From Molanna angustata (taxonomy: Eukaryota; Arthropoda; Insecta; Trichoptera; Molannidae): a stretch of 64,000 nt of DNA. Location: positions 13,744,616 through 13,808,615 of the forward strand of contig OY754968.1 of assembly GCA_963576475.1 (NCBI GenBank), in the 5' to 3' direction. Made by a program: the position numbers and the translations under genes. Positions 1-11,305 of this stretch are shown piece after piece. Every line of letters starts with the position of its first letter. The first letter of the stretch is position 1. Below the pieces are notes generated by a model that did not search any database, was not told the DNA's origin, and worked only from the letters and a program-made list of their open reading frames with translations.

Positions 1-129
1 TTAATTGATTTATTCTTTATATATAGTTTTTCTAACCTGTAATTATATTATTATGTATTTCTTTACAACATATTATATTTATAGGCAAGCCAAGGTTTTA
101 GGCTTCTATAAGCTATTCCGCTACTGGTA

Positions 130-323
130 TTCTGCTATACAAATTGTATGAAACTTCACTAAATAAAATTTTTACAAAAAATATTGAAAAAAAGTTCGAG
201 ATTTACTGCTATAAAGAATATATTTTTAATAGAAAATCTAATTATCTAGTTGGGGTTTTTCGATATCTTTAAAAAAAATGTAAATATACCTACCTAAATT
301 TGTCGTAAAAAATGTTTTTATTG
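130..323 (-). mobile_element. HINE/Helentron-like fragment
   Basis: Relic of the HINE family described at 29217-31145. Shared blocks are the 'ACAAATTGTATGAA' stretch, the 'TCTAGTTGGGG' block and the final 'TTTGTCGTAAAAAATG' block. It stops abruptly where a LINE 3' fragment begins at about 324. Both true ends are missing. Confidence 0.6.
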
Positions 324-470
324 CATCCCTTTCACCGCAAATGAACGACAACAGACATTCCGGTCTTCCGTGAGTTTTACAAATATAACTAGCTATCTAT
401 TCAAAGCGCACTTGACGTAAGGTGACAAAAACGGTGTTTTACAATCCAATCTAGTTTATTATTATGCGCT
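324..470 (+). mobile_element. CR1/L2-like LINE 3' end, internally deleted
   Basis: Matches two separate parts of the copy at 36275-36850: the 'TGCATCCCTTTCACCGCAAA' segment and then the 3' terminal segment ('TTCAAAGCGC..TTGA..GGTGACAAAAACGG'). The roughly 180 bases between them are missing. It ends in a TTATTATTA tail, as the other copies do. Confidence 0.65.
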
Positions 471-1494
471 TACAAAACTAATAGGAATTTGTTTCGGGTT
501 ATGCCGTTGAACGTGAGGTCACTCTTGGCTTCTTATTCTAGTGATGCACACATTTTGATTGGTAGATTCATTAAAATTAATTAATTTCACGTAAGAAAAA
601 AAATAGTAAAAAACGTATAGCATTATATTATGTTTCTTTTTGGCAATGGAAATCTATTGGGTGCCAATGTCAATCAAAATAATAAGTTGTATATTGCTTT
701 ATGTTTATGTGATGGGTAAACCTAATTAGATATTATGAATTTATGATTTTATTTCCATTTTAGGTAGGTACCTACGCCAATAACTTGATTGTAAAATGCC
801 ATACATATTTTCATCTAGATATTCATACCATCCTACCATCCCAATATAAGTTTTATAATGATTCTTGCTTATTTACTCCTCTCTACCCCGAGGGGTATAG
901 TGGGCAGTTATGAAATCACAATTTTAAAGGTTATTTTTTATTGCAGATTATCAACCAGTGTCATGCTGAGATCGTATTCTGAAAGTTTCATCAAAATATA
1001 TGTTGTGCTGTGTACTATGTCTGATGTGTTTGTTTTTCTTTAGACTGAATTCAGATAGGCTTGATAACTCATTCGATTATTTTCAATATTGACTAAAAAG
1101 TAATACAATATTTTTGTTTATTTATTTTAAATTAATTTACCACCAAACGCAATTATGCTCTTTTGAAATAAATGTTTATTTGCATGGTGTATGATTTTCT
1201 TATATTAATTCCAAGATTATTTCGAATTTTTGCGTTTCGTCTTTGAGAATATCATTTATGTGGTTCCGCATAATTTCTCTTTCCTTACTTTTCACTCTTG
1301 TAGTTTCCGGCGAATAACTTGAGAATGTTCGTCATGAAAGGGGGAGGGCATGCATATGTGCAAAACAAGAAAAAAAAACACAAATATGCGCTATGGACAG
1401 CCCACTTGATTTCTCTAGTTATTTGCCGATAACTAAATCGTCATACATCATTTGTGTATTTTTAACCATGTTTATACTATTTTGAATAAATCGG
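471..1494. other. Unassigned AT-rich DNA
   Basis: No convincing coding region, RNA gene or repeat boundary was seen. Short open frames here have no recognisable composition. Confidence 0.5.
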
Positions 1495-1580
1495 AGAAGA
1501 CTGGCGGTCGACAGGGGAGGATGGAGACGATTTCTGGAGGAGGCCAGGATCCGTAGCGCCAGTGATGATGATGAGTTTGT
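1495..1580 (+). mobile_element. RTE-like LINE 3' terminus
   Basis: Short segment matching the end of the LINE relics at 31590-31890 and 34924-35245 (encoded W-R-R...-D/R-G-W pattern, then 'GGAGGAGGCCAGG' and 'GTAGCGCCA'). It ends in a GATGATGATGA tail typical of elements with short tandem 3' repeats. Confidence 0.55.
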
Positions 1581-1599
1581 TATAATTATAAATATTTAT

Positions 1600-1667
1600 C
1601 TCTATTCGTTCAAGAGAATTTATTTATCATATTGAATCGACAGTATTAAGCCAAGATACGCGATATT
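1600..1667 (+). mobile_element. HINE end fragment
   Basis: Contains 'TTCGTTCAAGAGAAT', 'AATCGACAGT' and 'AAGCCAAGATACGCG'. These are the reverse complement of the terminal block of the HINE family (as at 9240-9290 and 31070-31140). Together with 5556-5725 it flanks the inverted structure at 1668-5555, suggesting that structure inserted into a HINE copy. Confidence 0.55.
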
Positions 1668-1925
1668 TCGTGTCCGGGCAATTGACCGTACGCCCTTTTT
1701 ACCGAATGGATAATTGACCGTGAGGACAATTGATCGTGGGGACAGTTGACCGTGGGGACAGTTGACCGTGAAGACAATTTACCGCACGGACAATCGATCG
1801 TGGGGACAGTTGATCGTGAAGATAATTCACCGCACGGACAATTGACCGTGGGCACAGTAAGTTAGCCGTGAGGACAATTGATCGTGGGGACAGTTGACCG
1901 TGCGGACAATTCACCGTGCGGAAAC
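1668..1925. repeat. 14-15 bp minisatellite, GGACAATTGACCGTG type
   Basis: About 17 degenerate units alternate 'GGACAATTGACCGTG', 'GGACAGTTGACCGTG' and 'GGACAATTCACCGTG'. They start after 'GTCCGGGCAATTGACCGTACG' and a C/T-rich block. Open frames here are by-products of the unit being near a multiple of three. Confidence 0.85.
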
Positions 1926-2475
1926 TATTTTTAATAACAGAAGCACTTCTCGTGTTAAATAAATTGCGTGAAAAAAAATGTTCGTTTATGGCGACGAACC
2001 GATTGCCTTCTTTTTTTGATTTCTAAACACTACGAGAAATCCAATGTGTCGGCAGTGATTAAAACGAAATTTCACAAAATTAGCGGTAATTATGTATATC
2101 TAATTTGATATATTTTAAAAATTTAAGAAGACGTCTCTGTTCTTAAACTTTTTTTGTTCCTTTTTTTATTTTTCAAGGTGGATATCGATTTATACTAATT
2201 AGAAGCTGTAGATTTCAAAATAATTTAAACTTCTTTTTGTTTTATTTTGAAATCATGTAAAACCAATATGGCGGCCGGTATTTAAAGGTAGTTTTTCAAA
2301 ATAAACGATTATGTTGGGTTTCTCGAGTTCTAATTTGCTACATTTTGAGATTTAAGAAGACGTCTGTTCTTAAACTTCTTCTTGTTCTTTTTTGATTTTT
2401 CATGTTGGATATTGATTTACACTAATTAGAAAGTGTACATTTCGAAATAATTGTAACTCAAAATTAATTAATATT

Positions 2476-2576
2476 TTTTTATAATAACGACAGAACGTTT
2501 TCGCCAAGGTGACTTAAAATTGTCAAGGTCTAAAAGAAACAAAAAAAGCGAAAACGTTCGGTCGTTATTATAAAAA
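2476..2576. repeat. 29-bp-arm hairpin / mini MITE
   Basis: Arms 2476-2504 and 2548-2576 are inverted with one mismatch (core 'GAACGTTTTCGC' / 'GCGAAAACGTTC') around a 43-base loop. It sits inside the arm of the larger foldback element. Confidence 0.75.
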
Positions 2577-3195
2577 CATATTGTGGAAAATACCAATTTA
2601 TTTATTTATTAATTTTAAAATGGATTTCCACTCTGTCAACACAAACTCTAAAATCATTAGTTGAAACTTTTTTCTATTCTATTGAAATTTTGAGAAAACA
2701 ATATGGCGCCCATGATTTTAAGGTGGTTTTTCAAAATTAACGGTTATGTCAGGTTTATCGAGTTTTAATTTGCTTCATTTTGAGAATTAAGAATACGTTT
2801 TTTTTGTTGATAGATTTCGAAATAATCCAAGAATCTTTGTTTTATTTTCAAAATATGAAATGGCAGCTGTGATTTTGTCGGGTTGATCAAATTCAAATTT
2901 GCTTTGTACTTTTTTGAGAAATAAGACGTTTATTTTTACTTTTCATAATGAATGGCATCGATTTCTACTTATTAGAAGGCGTAGTTTCGCAAGTAGGTAG
3001 ATTAGACGGTGATACTTGGTGAGATCAATTGTCTTCACCAACAATACCCCCAAATATAATAATGTAATTTTTCCTTTTGTATTAGGATTAAAACCTGTGT
3101 CATCGCAAATGTATTGAAAAATTATTTTTCTTGTTCTTCTTGAAACAAAAGTCGTGCTGTTTGACAGGAATAAATATTGTATCTACATTAAAATC

Positions 3196-4301
3196 TCTGT
3201 GTACTTGGATTGCGAATTTTTTAAAAGATCGTGAAGTCATAACTGTAGTGGAAGGTTGCTCTTCTTCTCCCCATTCCATCAATGCGGGAGTCCCTCAAGG
3301 GTCCATCTATCTCCAACCCTATTCCTCCTACATATTAATGACTTGCTCCTACGCGCCCCCATCCACTGTTAAGCTGATGACAGCACAGTCCATGACAATT
3401 TCTCTTTTGACAAACCTCCTAAACAGAGTGAAATATTAGATGCTCGGAAAGATCTTCATCTAAAAATAAATAGCTACCTCCACTCAATCAACACCTGGGG
3501 TGAAAGTAATCTTGTTTCATTTAACGTCTCAAAAACCCAAGCCTGTCTAATTTCTGCGAAGAGAAACCCCAATGAATTGCAAGTGTCTTTCAACGGAAGC
3601 ACCCTACCTAACAGCAGCTCTATCGACCTACTTGGAGTATCTATAACGAATCAATTACACTACAGGGGTTCCAACAAAGCTAAGGTGAAACTCGCCTCCA
3701 AAAAATTGAGCGTATTATATAGAGCGCGTAGATATTTTACTAAGTCCCAGATGTGTATACTCTACAAAGCGCAAATACGTCCAATTATTGAATATGGTAG
3801 TCACCTCTGGAGTGGCGCCCCCCAATACCTACTGAATACCCTCGACGCTGTCCAAAGGCGTGCTATACGTCTGATTGATGATCCATCACTGACTGATGGA
3901 TTGCAATCACTAGAACACAGACGTAAAGTCGGTATTTTAAGTTTATTTTATAGATACTACCAAGGGAATTGCTCAGAAGAATTTGCATCTTTGGTCCCTC
4001 CTCCACCCACTCGCAACAGAGTCACTCGCTTTACTCAATCGCAGCACCCATTCACAGTGGACATTCAACATATACGAACTAGTCGCTTCTCGAACTCCTT
4101 TATTAATACAGCAGCCCGACTGTGGAACGATCTTCCGAATTCTGTGTTTCCACCTTCGTACAACCCGGGTCTTTTTAAAATCCAAATCAATAAACACTTT
4201 TCTAGACTGCAAACCCCTCCCAACGCTACGTAGTGCGCTTCTTCGGAAGAGCAAAATGGACCCAAATCCTAATAGCTGATGTCCCCTACGTAGACATGTT
4301 A
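3196..4301 (+). mobile_element. 5'-truncated Jockey-like LINE, frameshifted
   Basis: Near-identical to the 3' 1.1 kb of the LINE at 52325-54137, starting at the equivalent of the residues 'SLCTWIANFLKDRE'. It encodes the end of the reverse-transcriptase palm and the C-terminal region ('IRPIIEYGSHLWSGAPQYLL', 'RLWNDLPNSVF'). One T is missing soon after the 'GVPQGS' motif (about 3305), which shifts the frame and destroys the catalytic YADD region. The frame is regained from 3577 to the stop at 4233. A poly(A) tail ends at about 4311. This is a classical dead-on-arrival truncated insertion. Confidence 0.9.
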
Positions 4302-4431
4302 AAAAAAAAACAGTTTCAGTTAGTGTAATCACATTGAATCGTTTTTAAATATCAGTAACCTATCAGTAAATTAGATATTTTCGACATTTATTGTTTTTAA
4401 ACTTATTTATGCATATTGATGTTTTTTTTAT

Positions 4432-4606
4432 ATGAAAAAATGAATATGTCCTTGTTAAACAAGTACATATACATCTTCCTACGTTCCCTAAAATAAGCAA
4501 ATAAATGCTTGTGCTATAGGTGAACGAAATCGGTCGAGGCAGGATTCGAACTCGCGACCACTAGATTACTAGCCCAGCGCACTAACCGCTCTGCCATCGA
4601 CCCATC
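4432..4606 (-). mobile_element. SINE family 1 (tRNA-derived)
   Basis: Minus-strand copy with a tRNA-like head. The A box is 'TGGCAGAGCGGTTAG' and the B box 'GTCGCGAGTTCGAATCC'. A body ending 'CTTGTTTAACAAGGACATAT' and an A-rich tail follow. The family has seven copies in this window, all about 170 bp. It is not a functional tRNA gene, because the acceptor stem is not closed and the same tail is always attached. Confidence 0.85.
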
Positions 4607-4721
4607 TTTTTTGTTAATGTGAAAATGATATAAAATATAAATGAGATATAATGTCAGAAACATTTAAATGGCTATGATAGTACTATTCAATCGATACGAT
4701 ATTATCATTCACCCGCCGCCC

Positions 4722-4930
4722 TTCGTGGTTCAGTTGGTTAGGTATCTGACTGCTGATCCAAAGGTCCCGGGTTCGATTCCCACTAGAAACACAGTTTTTA
4801 TTTGTGTTTTCATTCTGGATCTTTCAGACGATTAATATCGTGTCTCCAGAATGTGGCAACATGTTATTGGATGCGTGTTAAATTATTATTTGACATAGTA
4901 CCTGTTAGTTACCCGAGAAGCAATATAAAA
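4722..4930 (+). mobile_element. SINE family 2 (tRNA-derived)
   Basis: Head with 'GTGGTTCAGTTGGTTAGG' and B box 'GGTCCCGGGTTCGATTCCC', then a body ('GTGTCTCCAGAATGTGGCAA', 'TTGACATAGTACCTGTTAGT'), ending 'GAGAAGCAATATAAAAAAAT'. Other copies are at 11639, 14474 and 35383. Its position inside the foldback arm equals that of the copy at 14474-14640. Confidence 0.85.
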
Positions 4931-5384
4931 AAATAATAGTGACATCCAAAGATTATTGCCTAATAGCTCTATAATCAAATATGATTATTTTTAATTGTTT
5001 TTTTATTCTGTATCACGCATATTATGTAGGTATATTTTTTTGCCATATTGGCATTACATAATTAAAAAAACAAAGAAGTTTCAATTATTTCGAAATCTAT
5101 ACCTTCTAATTAGTATAATCGATATATCTTGAAAAGTAATAAGAAGTTTAAGAACAGATGTCTTCTTAAATAGTTAAAATGTAGAAAATTAGAACTACAT
5201 AATTACCGCTTATTTTGTAAAATTTCGTTTTAATCACTGCCACATTGGATTTCTCATTATGTAGTATTTAGAAATAAAAAAAGAAGGCAATCGGTTCGAC
5301 GCCATAAACAAACATTTTTTTTTACGCAATTTATTTAACTCATACAAAAAAGGGGAGTTTTTTCTGTTATTAAAAATAGTTTCC

Positions 5385-5555
5385 GCACGGTGAATTGTCC
5401 ATTCTGTCAATTGTCCTCACGGCCAACTGTCCCCACGGTCAATTGGCCGTGCGGTGAATTGTCCTCGCGGTCAACTGTCCATACCTACGGTTAATTGTCC
5501 CGACGGTCAATTGTCCATTCAGAAAAAAGGGTGTACGGTCAATCGTACGGGAATC
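5385..5555. repeat. Inverted copy of the 14-15 bp minisatellite
   Basis: Reverse-complement units ('CACGGTCAATTGTCC') ending 'GTACGGTCAATCGTACGG'. Mirror image of 1668-1925. Confidence 0.8.
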
Positions 5556-5725
5556 TTACTACTATTTTTGTTTCAGTTAGGGGTTATCAACTTTAGAATT
5601 TTTACTTTATTTTTAAATATATTTCCAAAACCATAAAAGCTAGAACGCTAAAAAATAATATAAACAGCGACAAATACAAAATCTCAATTTGTGTCTCAAG
5701 TACCAAAGTTTCTCAAACATTTTTT
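5556..5725 (+). mobile_element. HINE internal fragment
   Basis: Reverse complement of the HINE middle ('GGGGTTATCAA', 'AACCATAAAAGCTAGAACGCT', 'GTTTCTCAAAC'). It abuts the oppositely oriented copy starting at about 5730. Confidence 0.65.
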
Positions 5726-5729
5726 ATTA

Positions 5730-6730
5730 AAACGATTTGCATGTAACACATGAGATCCAACTGTCGATAGCGATTGTATGTATAGTTGAAGAATGAGTAC
5801 CAAACTATAAACCCATTAATCCAACTTATTGAATATTTTAAGATATTTTGTTTTCTATACAACACATGTAGGTATGTACGTCAAGATAGGATAGTATGGA
5901 GGTCTTTTTTCCTACCCGGAATATGAAAACAGCATGATGGTATGTATGTATGTTTAGAGATTAAGTATCAAACTATTAAGTCTTCTTAGATATTGTGTAT
6001 AGGCGACTGCCATACAAATTGTATGAAGCGATGTCGTCACTTAATTCAATTTTTATAAAAATTGTTAAAAAAAATTGAGATGTACTAATACAATGCCGAT
6101 ATTTAGTATAGAAAATTAACTAATCTAGTTGGGGTGTTTCGGCTTTTTTCGATATTTTTAAAAACTTTGAAAATATAGGCAGTTAAACACATAAATTTGT
6201 CATAAAAAAATATTTTTCTTAGTAAAAAATGTTTGAGAAACCCTGGAATTTTTTTGACAAATTAAATTTGAGATTTTGTGTTTGCCTATGTTCATACCAA
6301 GTTTCAGCGTTCTAGCTTTTATGGTTTCTGAGATAAATTGAAAAATAAAGTAAAAATTCAAAATTTGATAACCCCTGACTGAAACAGAAATTCAAAACTC
6401 TGAGTATAAAAGTTTTGTAGGCCTATAACTATTTATATACTCTGAAATTTTGGGCTCTGTAAATTGAGCGAATCAAAAGTTATAAGGGATACACACACAC
6501 ACAGACACACCCTCACACACACACGAAATGTTCTACTCCGAATTCTGAGTAAATCCGTATACGGAACATATATGGTGCGAAGCCTCTAAGTTGGTGTTTT
6601 TTGACTTCAAAGTTGGAAGCACCATGAAAAATATAGACCCCTGCATACAATTTTCGCGTACCTATCTAGGATTTAACCGCCTCTTCCTTCAAGAGAATTT
6701 CATTCTCTTGAACGAATCGACAGTTGGATA
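5730..6730 (-). mobile_element. HINE/Helentron-like element, about 1 kb
   Basis: Read on the minus strand it starts at 'TCCAACTGTCGATTCG' (about 6728) and runs towards the 3' hairpin 'CATGTGTTACATG' at about 5735-5747. A CA microsatellite (6490-6523) lies in the body. There is no open frame of note. The subterminal inverted repeat 'TCCAACTGTCGAT' plus 3' hairpin is the arrangement known for Helentron/DINE-1-like non-autonomous elements. The final CTAG is mutated in this copy. Confidence 0.7.
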
Positions 6731-6732
6731 AA

Positions 6733-7208
6733 TTTATGTGTTCTGTCTATATTTCCCGTTTTTAAAAATATCGACAAAAAAACCGAAACATCCCAACTAG
6801 ATAATTTAATTTTATATAAAAAATATTACTATTGTAGTAGTACATCTCAATTTTTTTTTAACAATTTTTATAAAAATTGAATTTAGTGACGACATCGCTT
6901 CATACAATTTGTATGGCAGTGGCCTATACACAATATCTAAAAAACTCAATTATTTGATACTTACTCTCCAAACATACATACATACATACCATCATGCTGC
7001 TTTCATATTCTGGGTAGGAAAAAAAACTGCCCTCCATACATACTATCCTATCTTGACATACATACCTACATGTGTTGTATAGAAAACAAAGTATATTAAA
7101 ATATTAAATAATTTGTATTTATGGGTTTATAGTTTGGTACTTATTCTTCAACTATACATACTATCGCTATCGACAGTTGGATCTCATGTGTTACATGCAA
7201 CTAGTTAT
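6733..7208 (+). mobile_element. HINE 3' half, inverted next to previous copy
   Basis: Opposite-orientation copy of the 3' half of the family, ending 'CGACAGTTGGATCTCATG', then the hairpin and 'CAACTAG' followed by TT. Together with 5730-6180 it makes an inverted repeat of about 450 bp. Confidence 0.75.
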
Positions 7209-7327
7209 AATTGAATTTATTTTAACTACACATTATTAGGGCCGAATCAACTTTATGACGTCAATCGCATTAAATTTCAAAGACACGCCCTTCCTTTGAA
7301 TATCGGTCATCAACATCTATTTTTTTT

Positions 7328-7490
7328 ACATGAATATGTTCTTGTTAAACAAGTACATATACATCTTCCTACGTTCCCTAAAATAAGCATATAAATACTT
7401 GTGGTGAACGAAATCGATCGAAGCAGGATTCGAACTCGCGGCCACTGGATTACTAGCCCAGCACGCTAACCGCTCTGCCATCGACCCATC
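7328..7490 (-). mobile_element. SINE family 1
   Basis: Minus-strand copy with an intact B box ('GTTCGAATCC') and A box. The body is slightly shortened ('AAATACTTGTGGTGAACG'). Confidence 0.85.
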
Positions 7491-7786
7491 TACTATTTGT
7501 CTATTTATTACTTTTTTTATTTTACACAACTCAAACTGAGGCGCTTTTGAGCACGGTCCATGTACTGAATTCGCATGGCTTGGCAGTCCGAGACACATTC
7601 ACACTAATCGTAGCAATTTAGGACGTGGCTTGTGCTGTCTGTCTAGACCTGATTTAATACTTCATGGGGTAGACCAAAATCTAACGCTAAAATATTACTG
7701 AAATTTATCTCGCTTATTTACCTACCTACTTCAAAAATCAATTTCAGTAGAATCTTGGTTTTATATGAGTCAATATATATATTACT

Positions 7787-8350
7787 AGTTTCATGTAACA
7801 CATGGGATCCGATACTATTTGAAGGATTTTATATTCGAAGAATACAAACCAAATTACAAAATCTCAAATCCAAATTATTGAATATTTTAAGATATAGTGT
7901 GGAGTTCAATCATTTTTTCCGACCCCGAATAGGTAAACAGCTAAATTAAGTATCAAACTATAAGAATTCCCATAAATATTGTGTATTACATATATGGCAC
8001 ACAAATGTTAAAAAAGAGAAATACTGCTACAATGTGCTGCTATATTTTTTATACAAAATTAATTTATTTAGTTGGGGTGTTTTGGCGTATTTCGATATTT
8101 CAAAGTTTGTTAGAAATATAAGCGGTTAAAAAGAACAGATATGTGTCAAAAAACATTATTTCTAGTATAAAAGTTTATGAGGTTTATTTAAACTCTGGTA
8201 CGATTCATATAAAACAGTTTGAGATATTGCGTTCTAGTTTTTATGGTTTTTTATTTATGTGAAATTATAAAAAAAATCAAATGTTGATACCCCCAGACTT
8301 GGATATAAATTCTTATTTTTAGTAGGTACTTATAGTGCGTACATTACAAT
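7787..8350 (-). mobile_element. HINE copy, diverged
   Basis: Starts at 'CTAGTTTCATGTAACACATG', keeps 'TTTAGTTGGGGTGTTT' and the 'ATACCCCCAGACTTGG' block, then ends. The far end is lost. Confidence 0.65.
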
Positions 8351-8449
8351 AATTCCTTTTATGTTTTAATGTTGGTAAAAATTTGTGTTGTAAAAAACTA
8401 AACTTTGGCAGATGTGACAACATATAGACAATACCAAATTGGATAAACT

Positions 8450-9300
8450 AGTTGCATGTAACACATTGAGACCCAACTGTCGATGGCGATATATGTAGTA
8501 TGTATAATTGAAGAATACGTACAAAAAATAATAAATATTTCAAGATATTTTGTTTTCTATATAAAACATATAGGTATGTATGTCAGGATAGGATAGTATG
8601 GATGTCAGTCTGTTTTTCCTACACGAGCATGATGGTATGTATGTTTGGAGATTAAGTAGGTATAGTTGTCGCCAAATTACTTGAACTTTTAGTCAAGGGG
8701 CGATTTGCACGTAAACCAACGAAGCAAAAAGACACAAATTTGCGCTCTGCGCAACCGGAAGCTCGTTCAAGATGTTTGGGGAAAATTATATCAAACTATT
8801 GAGTGAGATATTGTGTAGTGTAAACTGCCTTACAAATTGTATGAAACGAAATCGTCCTTAAATTCAATTTTTATAAAAATTGTTAAAAAAGTTTGATATG
8901 CACTACTATAATGTTCATTGAGAAATTCAGAACTTTCTTAAAAAATAAATTTGAGATTTTGTATTTGTCATCGTCCTAGTTTTTATGGTTTTTTGATAAA
9001 TGGAAAAATAAAGAAAAAATTCAAAGGTTGCTAACCCCTGACTGAAAGAAAAAACAAAATTCTGAGTATAAAGTATTGTAGGCTTATAACTTTCTATATT
9101 TCCTGAAATTTTAGGTCCTGTGCATTGAGCGGATCAAAAGTTGTAAGGGACACACACATACACACTGCGAAGCCTCTATGTTGGTGTTTTTTGACTTCAA
9201 AGTTGGAAAAACCGTGAAAAATATAGACCCTGCATACAAATCTCGCGTATCTTGGCTTGATACTTTAAATATATTCTCTTGAACAGTTGCTTCAGAACAG
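8450..9300 (-). mobile_element. HINE copy with about 110-bp internal insert
   Basis: Begins 'CTAGTTGCATGTAACACA' and ends near 'TATATTCTCTTGAACAG'. The block at about 8660-8775 ('AGTCAAGGGGCGATTTGCAC...') is absent from the other copies and is probably an insertion. Confidence 0.7.
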
Positions 9301-9551
9301 AATTTGTCTACTGAGGCAGTTATGTACAAAATAATCAAATTATTATGTCGCTATTCTTATTTAAATTCGATTAGATTGTATGTTCCTATTGTATCTCAGA
9401 AAAAAATTAAGGAATTGGTGCGAGATAAGAAATATATCTTATGGAATTTCACTTGGAAATCAAAGTCAATATAAAAGACGACAGAGTGAGCGCGTAAGTT
9501 TATTTTTTATTAAATCTAAATTATTTACACTGTTATATAAGCAATATTTTT

Positions 9552-10184
9552 TTTTCTAGTGTACGAACTATAAAGATTGTATGTACATACTTTACTAAAT
9601 CAAGACCATTAACTGAGACCACTATAAATACATAATTTTCTAGTGTACGAACTATAAAGATTGTATGTACATACTTTACTAAATCAAGACCATTAACTGA
9701 GACCACTATAAATACATAATTTTCTAGTGTACGAACTATAAAGATTGTATGTACATACTTTACTAAATCAAGACCATTAACTGAGACCACTATAAATACA
9801 TAATTTTCTAGTGTACGAACTATAAAGATTGTATGTACATACTTTACTAAATCAAGACCATTAACTGAGCACTATAAATACATAATTTTCTAGTGTACGA
9901 ACTATAAAGATTGTATGTACATACTTTACTAAATCAAGACCATTAACTGAGACCACTATAAATACATAATTTTCTAGTGTACGAACTATAAAGATTGTAT
10001 GTACATACTTTACTAAATCAAGACCATTAACTGAGACCACTATAAATACATAATTTTCTAGTGTACGAACTATAAAGATTGTATGTACATACTTTACTAA
10101 ATCAAGACCATTAACTGAGACCACTATAAATACATACTTTACTAAATCAAGACCATTAACTGAGACCACTATAAATACATAATT
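9552..10184. repeat. 84-bp minisatellite, seven units plus a partial
   Basis: Tandem unit starting 'TTTTCTAGTGTACGAACTAT' and ending 'CACTATAAATACATAA'. Copies are almost identical. One unit near 9865 lacks the bases of 'GAGACCACT' down to 'GAGCACT'. Because 84 is a multiple of three, the minus strand shows a repeating 28-residue open frame. I consider that an artefact. Confidence 0.95.
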
Positions 10185-10734
10185 TAAGAACGCTACAGTC
10201 TCGCTATCTTTTTAATAAATGGCACAATGATTACAGAAACAAGTTTAAAACTTCTAATTTTTAATAAACTTACTTTTTATTATTATTTAAATTTAAATAA
10301 CCATAGAAAAATCACTTATTTACAAAGGATCCTAGGAAACAAATAGTGTTAACTGCTATCTGCCAATCAACTTTTTGTAGGGCTACAAATATAACAAACC
10401 GCTGAGAAAGCTATATTTATTTGCTTCTATAAATTTGTATAATTTATGTTTTTAATTTACCGGATCCGATCAATTGGTTACGGATCCGGTGTTGACGTCT
10501 AATGATGCCTCCGCCGAATCTAGTTTGCAATCCCTATTAGGTTTTCATTATTTATAGGTATTTGAAATTATAATCAATCTTTTCTCCATCATAGTTCTCC
10601 TTGATTATGTTATAGCGTGGATTTATGACACAAAATACGGTCATTAAACGGATTTTGGTTTAGCGATACCTAGGTAGCGATTAAACGCATACAAGACCGC
10701 GCGTGCATGTAGATGACTGGGCAACTTTAAAAAA
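10185..10734. other. Unassigned DNA
   Basis: No gene or repeat recognised. It contains a short inverted GGATCCG pair around 10463-10490. Confidence 0.4.
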
Positions 10735-10900
10735 AAAAAGAATATTTCCTTGTTAAACAAGTATACATCTTCCTACGTTCTCTAAAATAAGCAAATAAAT
10801 GCTTGTGTTATAGGTGAACGAAATCGGTCGAGGCAGGATTCGAACTCGCGACCACTGGATTACTAACCCAGCGCGCTAGCCGCTCTGCCATAGACCCATC
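10735..10900 (-). mobile_element. SINE family 1
   Basis: Minus-strand copy with full head and body. The A-rich tail (10731-10740) is on its 3' side. Confidence 0.85.
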
Positions 10901-10998
10901 TAAACGACTTACAGCCAGCTCTGAATTTCTAACCGGCTTGCGAAAACATTTTAATATTGTTTATTTATATTTTTAATTAAAAATAATATTATTGTTTT

Positions 10999-11305
10999 GT
11001 GATCATGTCATAGTCTGGCGAAATACTAGTTGTGATCATGTCATAGCCTGTCGAAATACTAGTTCTAGTTGTGATCATGTCATAACCTGCCGAAATACTA
11101 GTTCTAGTTGTGATCATGTCATAGCCTGCCGAAATACTAGTTCTAGTTGTGATCATGTCATAGCCTGGCGAAATACTAGTTCTAGTTGTGATCATGTCAT
11201 AGCCTGCCGAAATACTAGTTCTAGTTGTGATCATGTCATAGCCTGGCGAAATACTAGTTCTAGTTGTGATCATGTCATAGCCTGGCGAAATACTAGTATT
11301 ACTTG
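10999..11305. repeat. 39-bp minisatellite, eight units
   Basis: Unit 'GTGATCATGTCATAGCC' plus 'TG(C/G)CGAAATACTAGTTC'. Units recur every 39 bp; the first two are joined by a shorter linker. The unit contains TGATCA and ACTAGT palindromes. Both strands stay open because 39 is a multiple of three. Confidence 0.95.

Larger units (their letters stand above)
1668..5555. mobile_element. Large inverted (foldback) element, minisatellite arms
   Basis: The arms at 1668-about 2280 and about 4940-5555 are inverted copies of each other. Each begins with the GGACAATTGACCGT-type minisatellite. The same order of unique blocks follows ('CGGAAACTATTTTTAATAAC', 'AAATTGCGTG', 'GTGTCGGCAGTGATT', 'GCGGTAATTATGTA'). 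The same arm occurs once at 13619-14480. The interior holds degenerate tandem modules of about 230 bp (2085-2990), a truncated LINE, and two SINEs. No transposase was seen, so this is non-autonomous. A single element and two adjacent inverted copies are both possible. Confidence 0.6.

Noticed and set aside
4485..4606. tRNA gene
   Set aside because: The same tRNA-like head with identical non-tRNA body and tail occurs at seven places, so it is a SINE.
9533..10169. Minus-strand open frames with 28-residue repeats
   Set aside because: They follow only from the 84-bp DNA unit; no start context or family.
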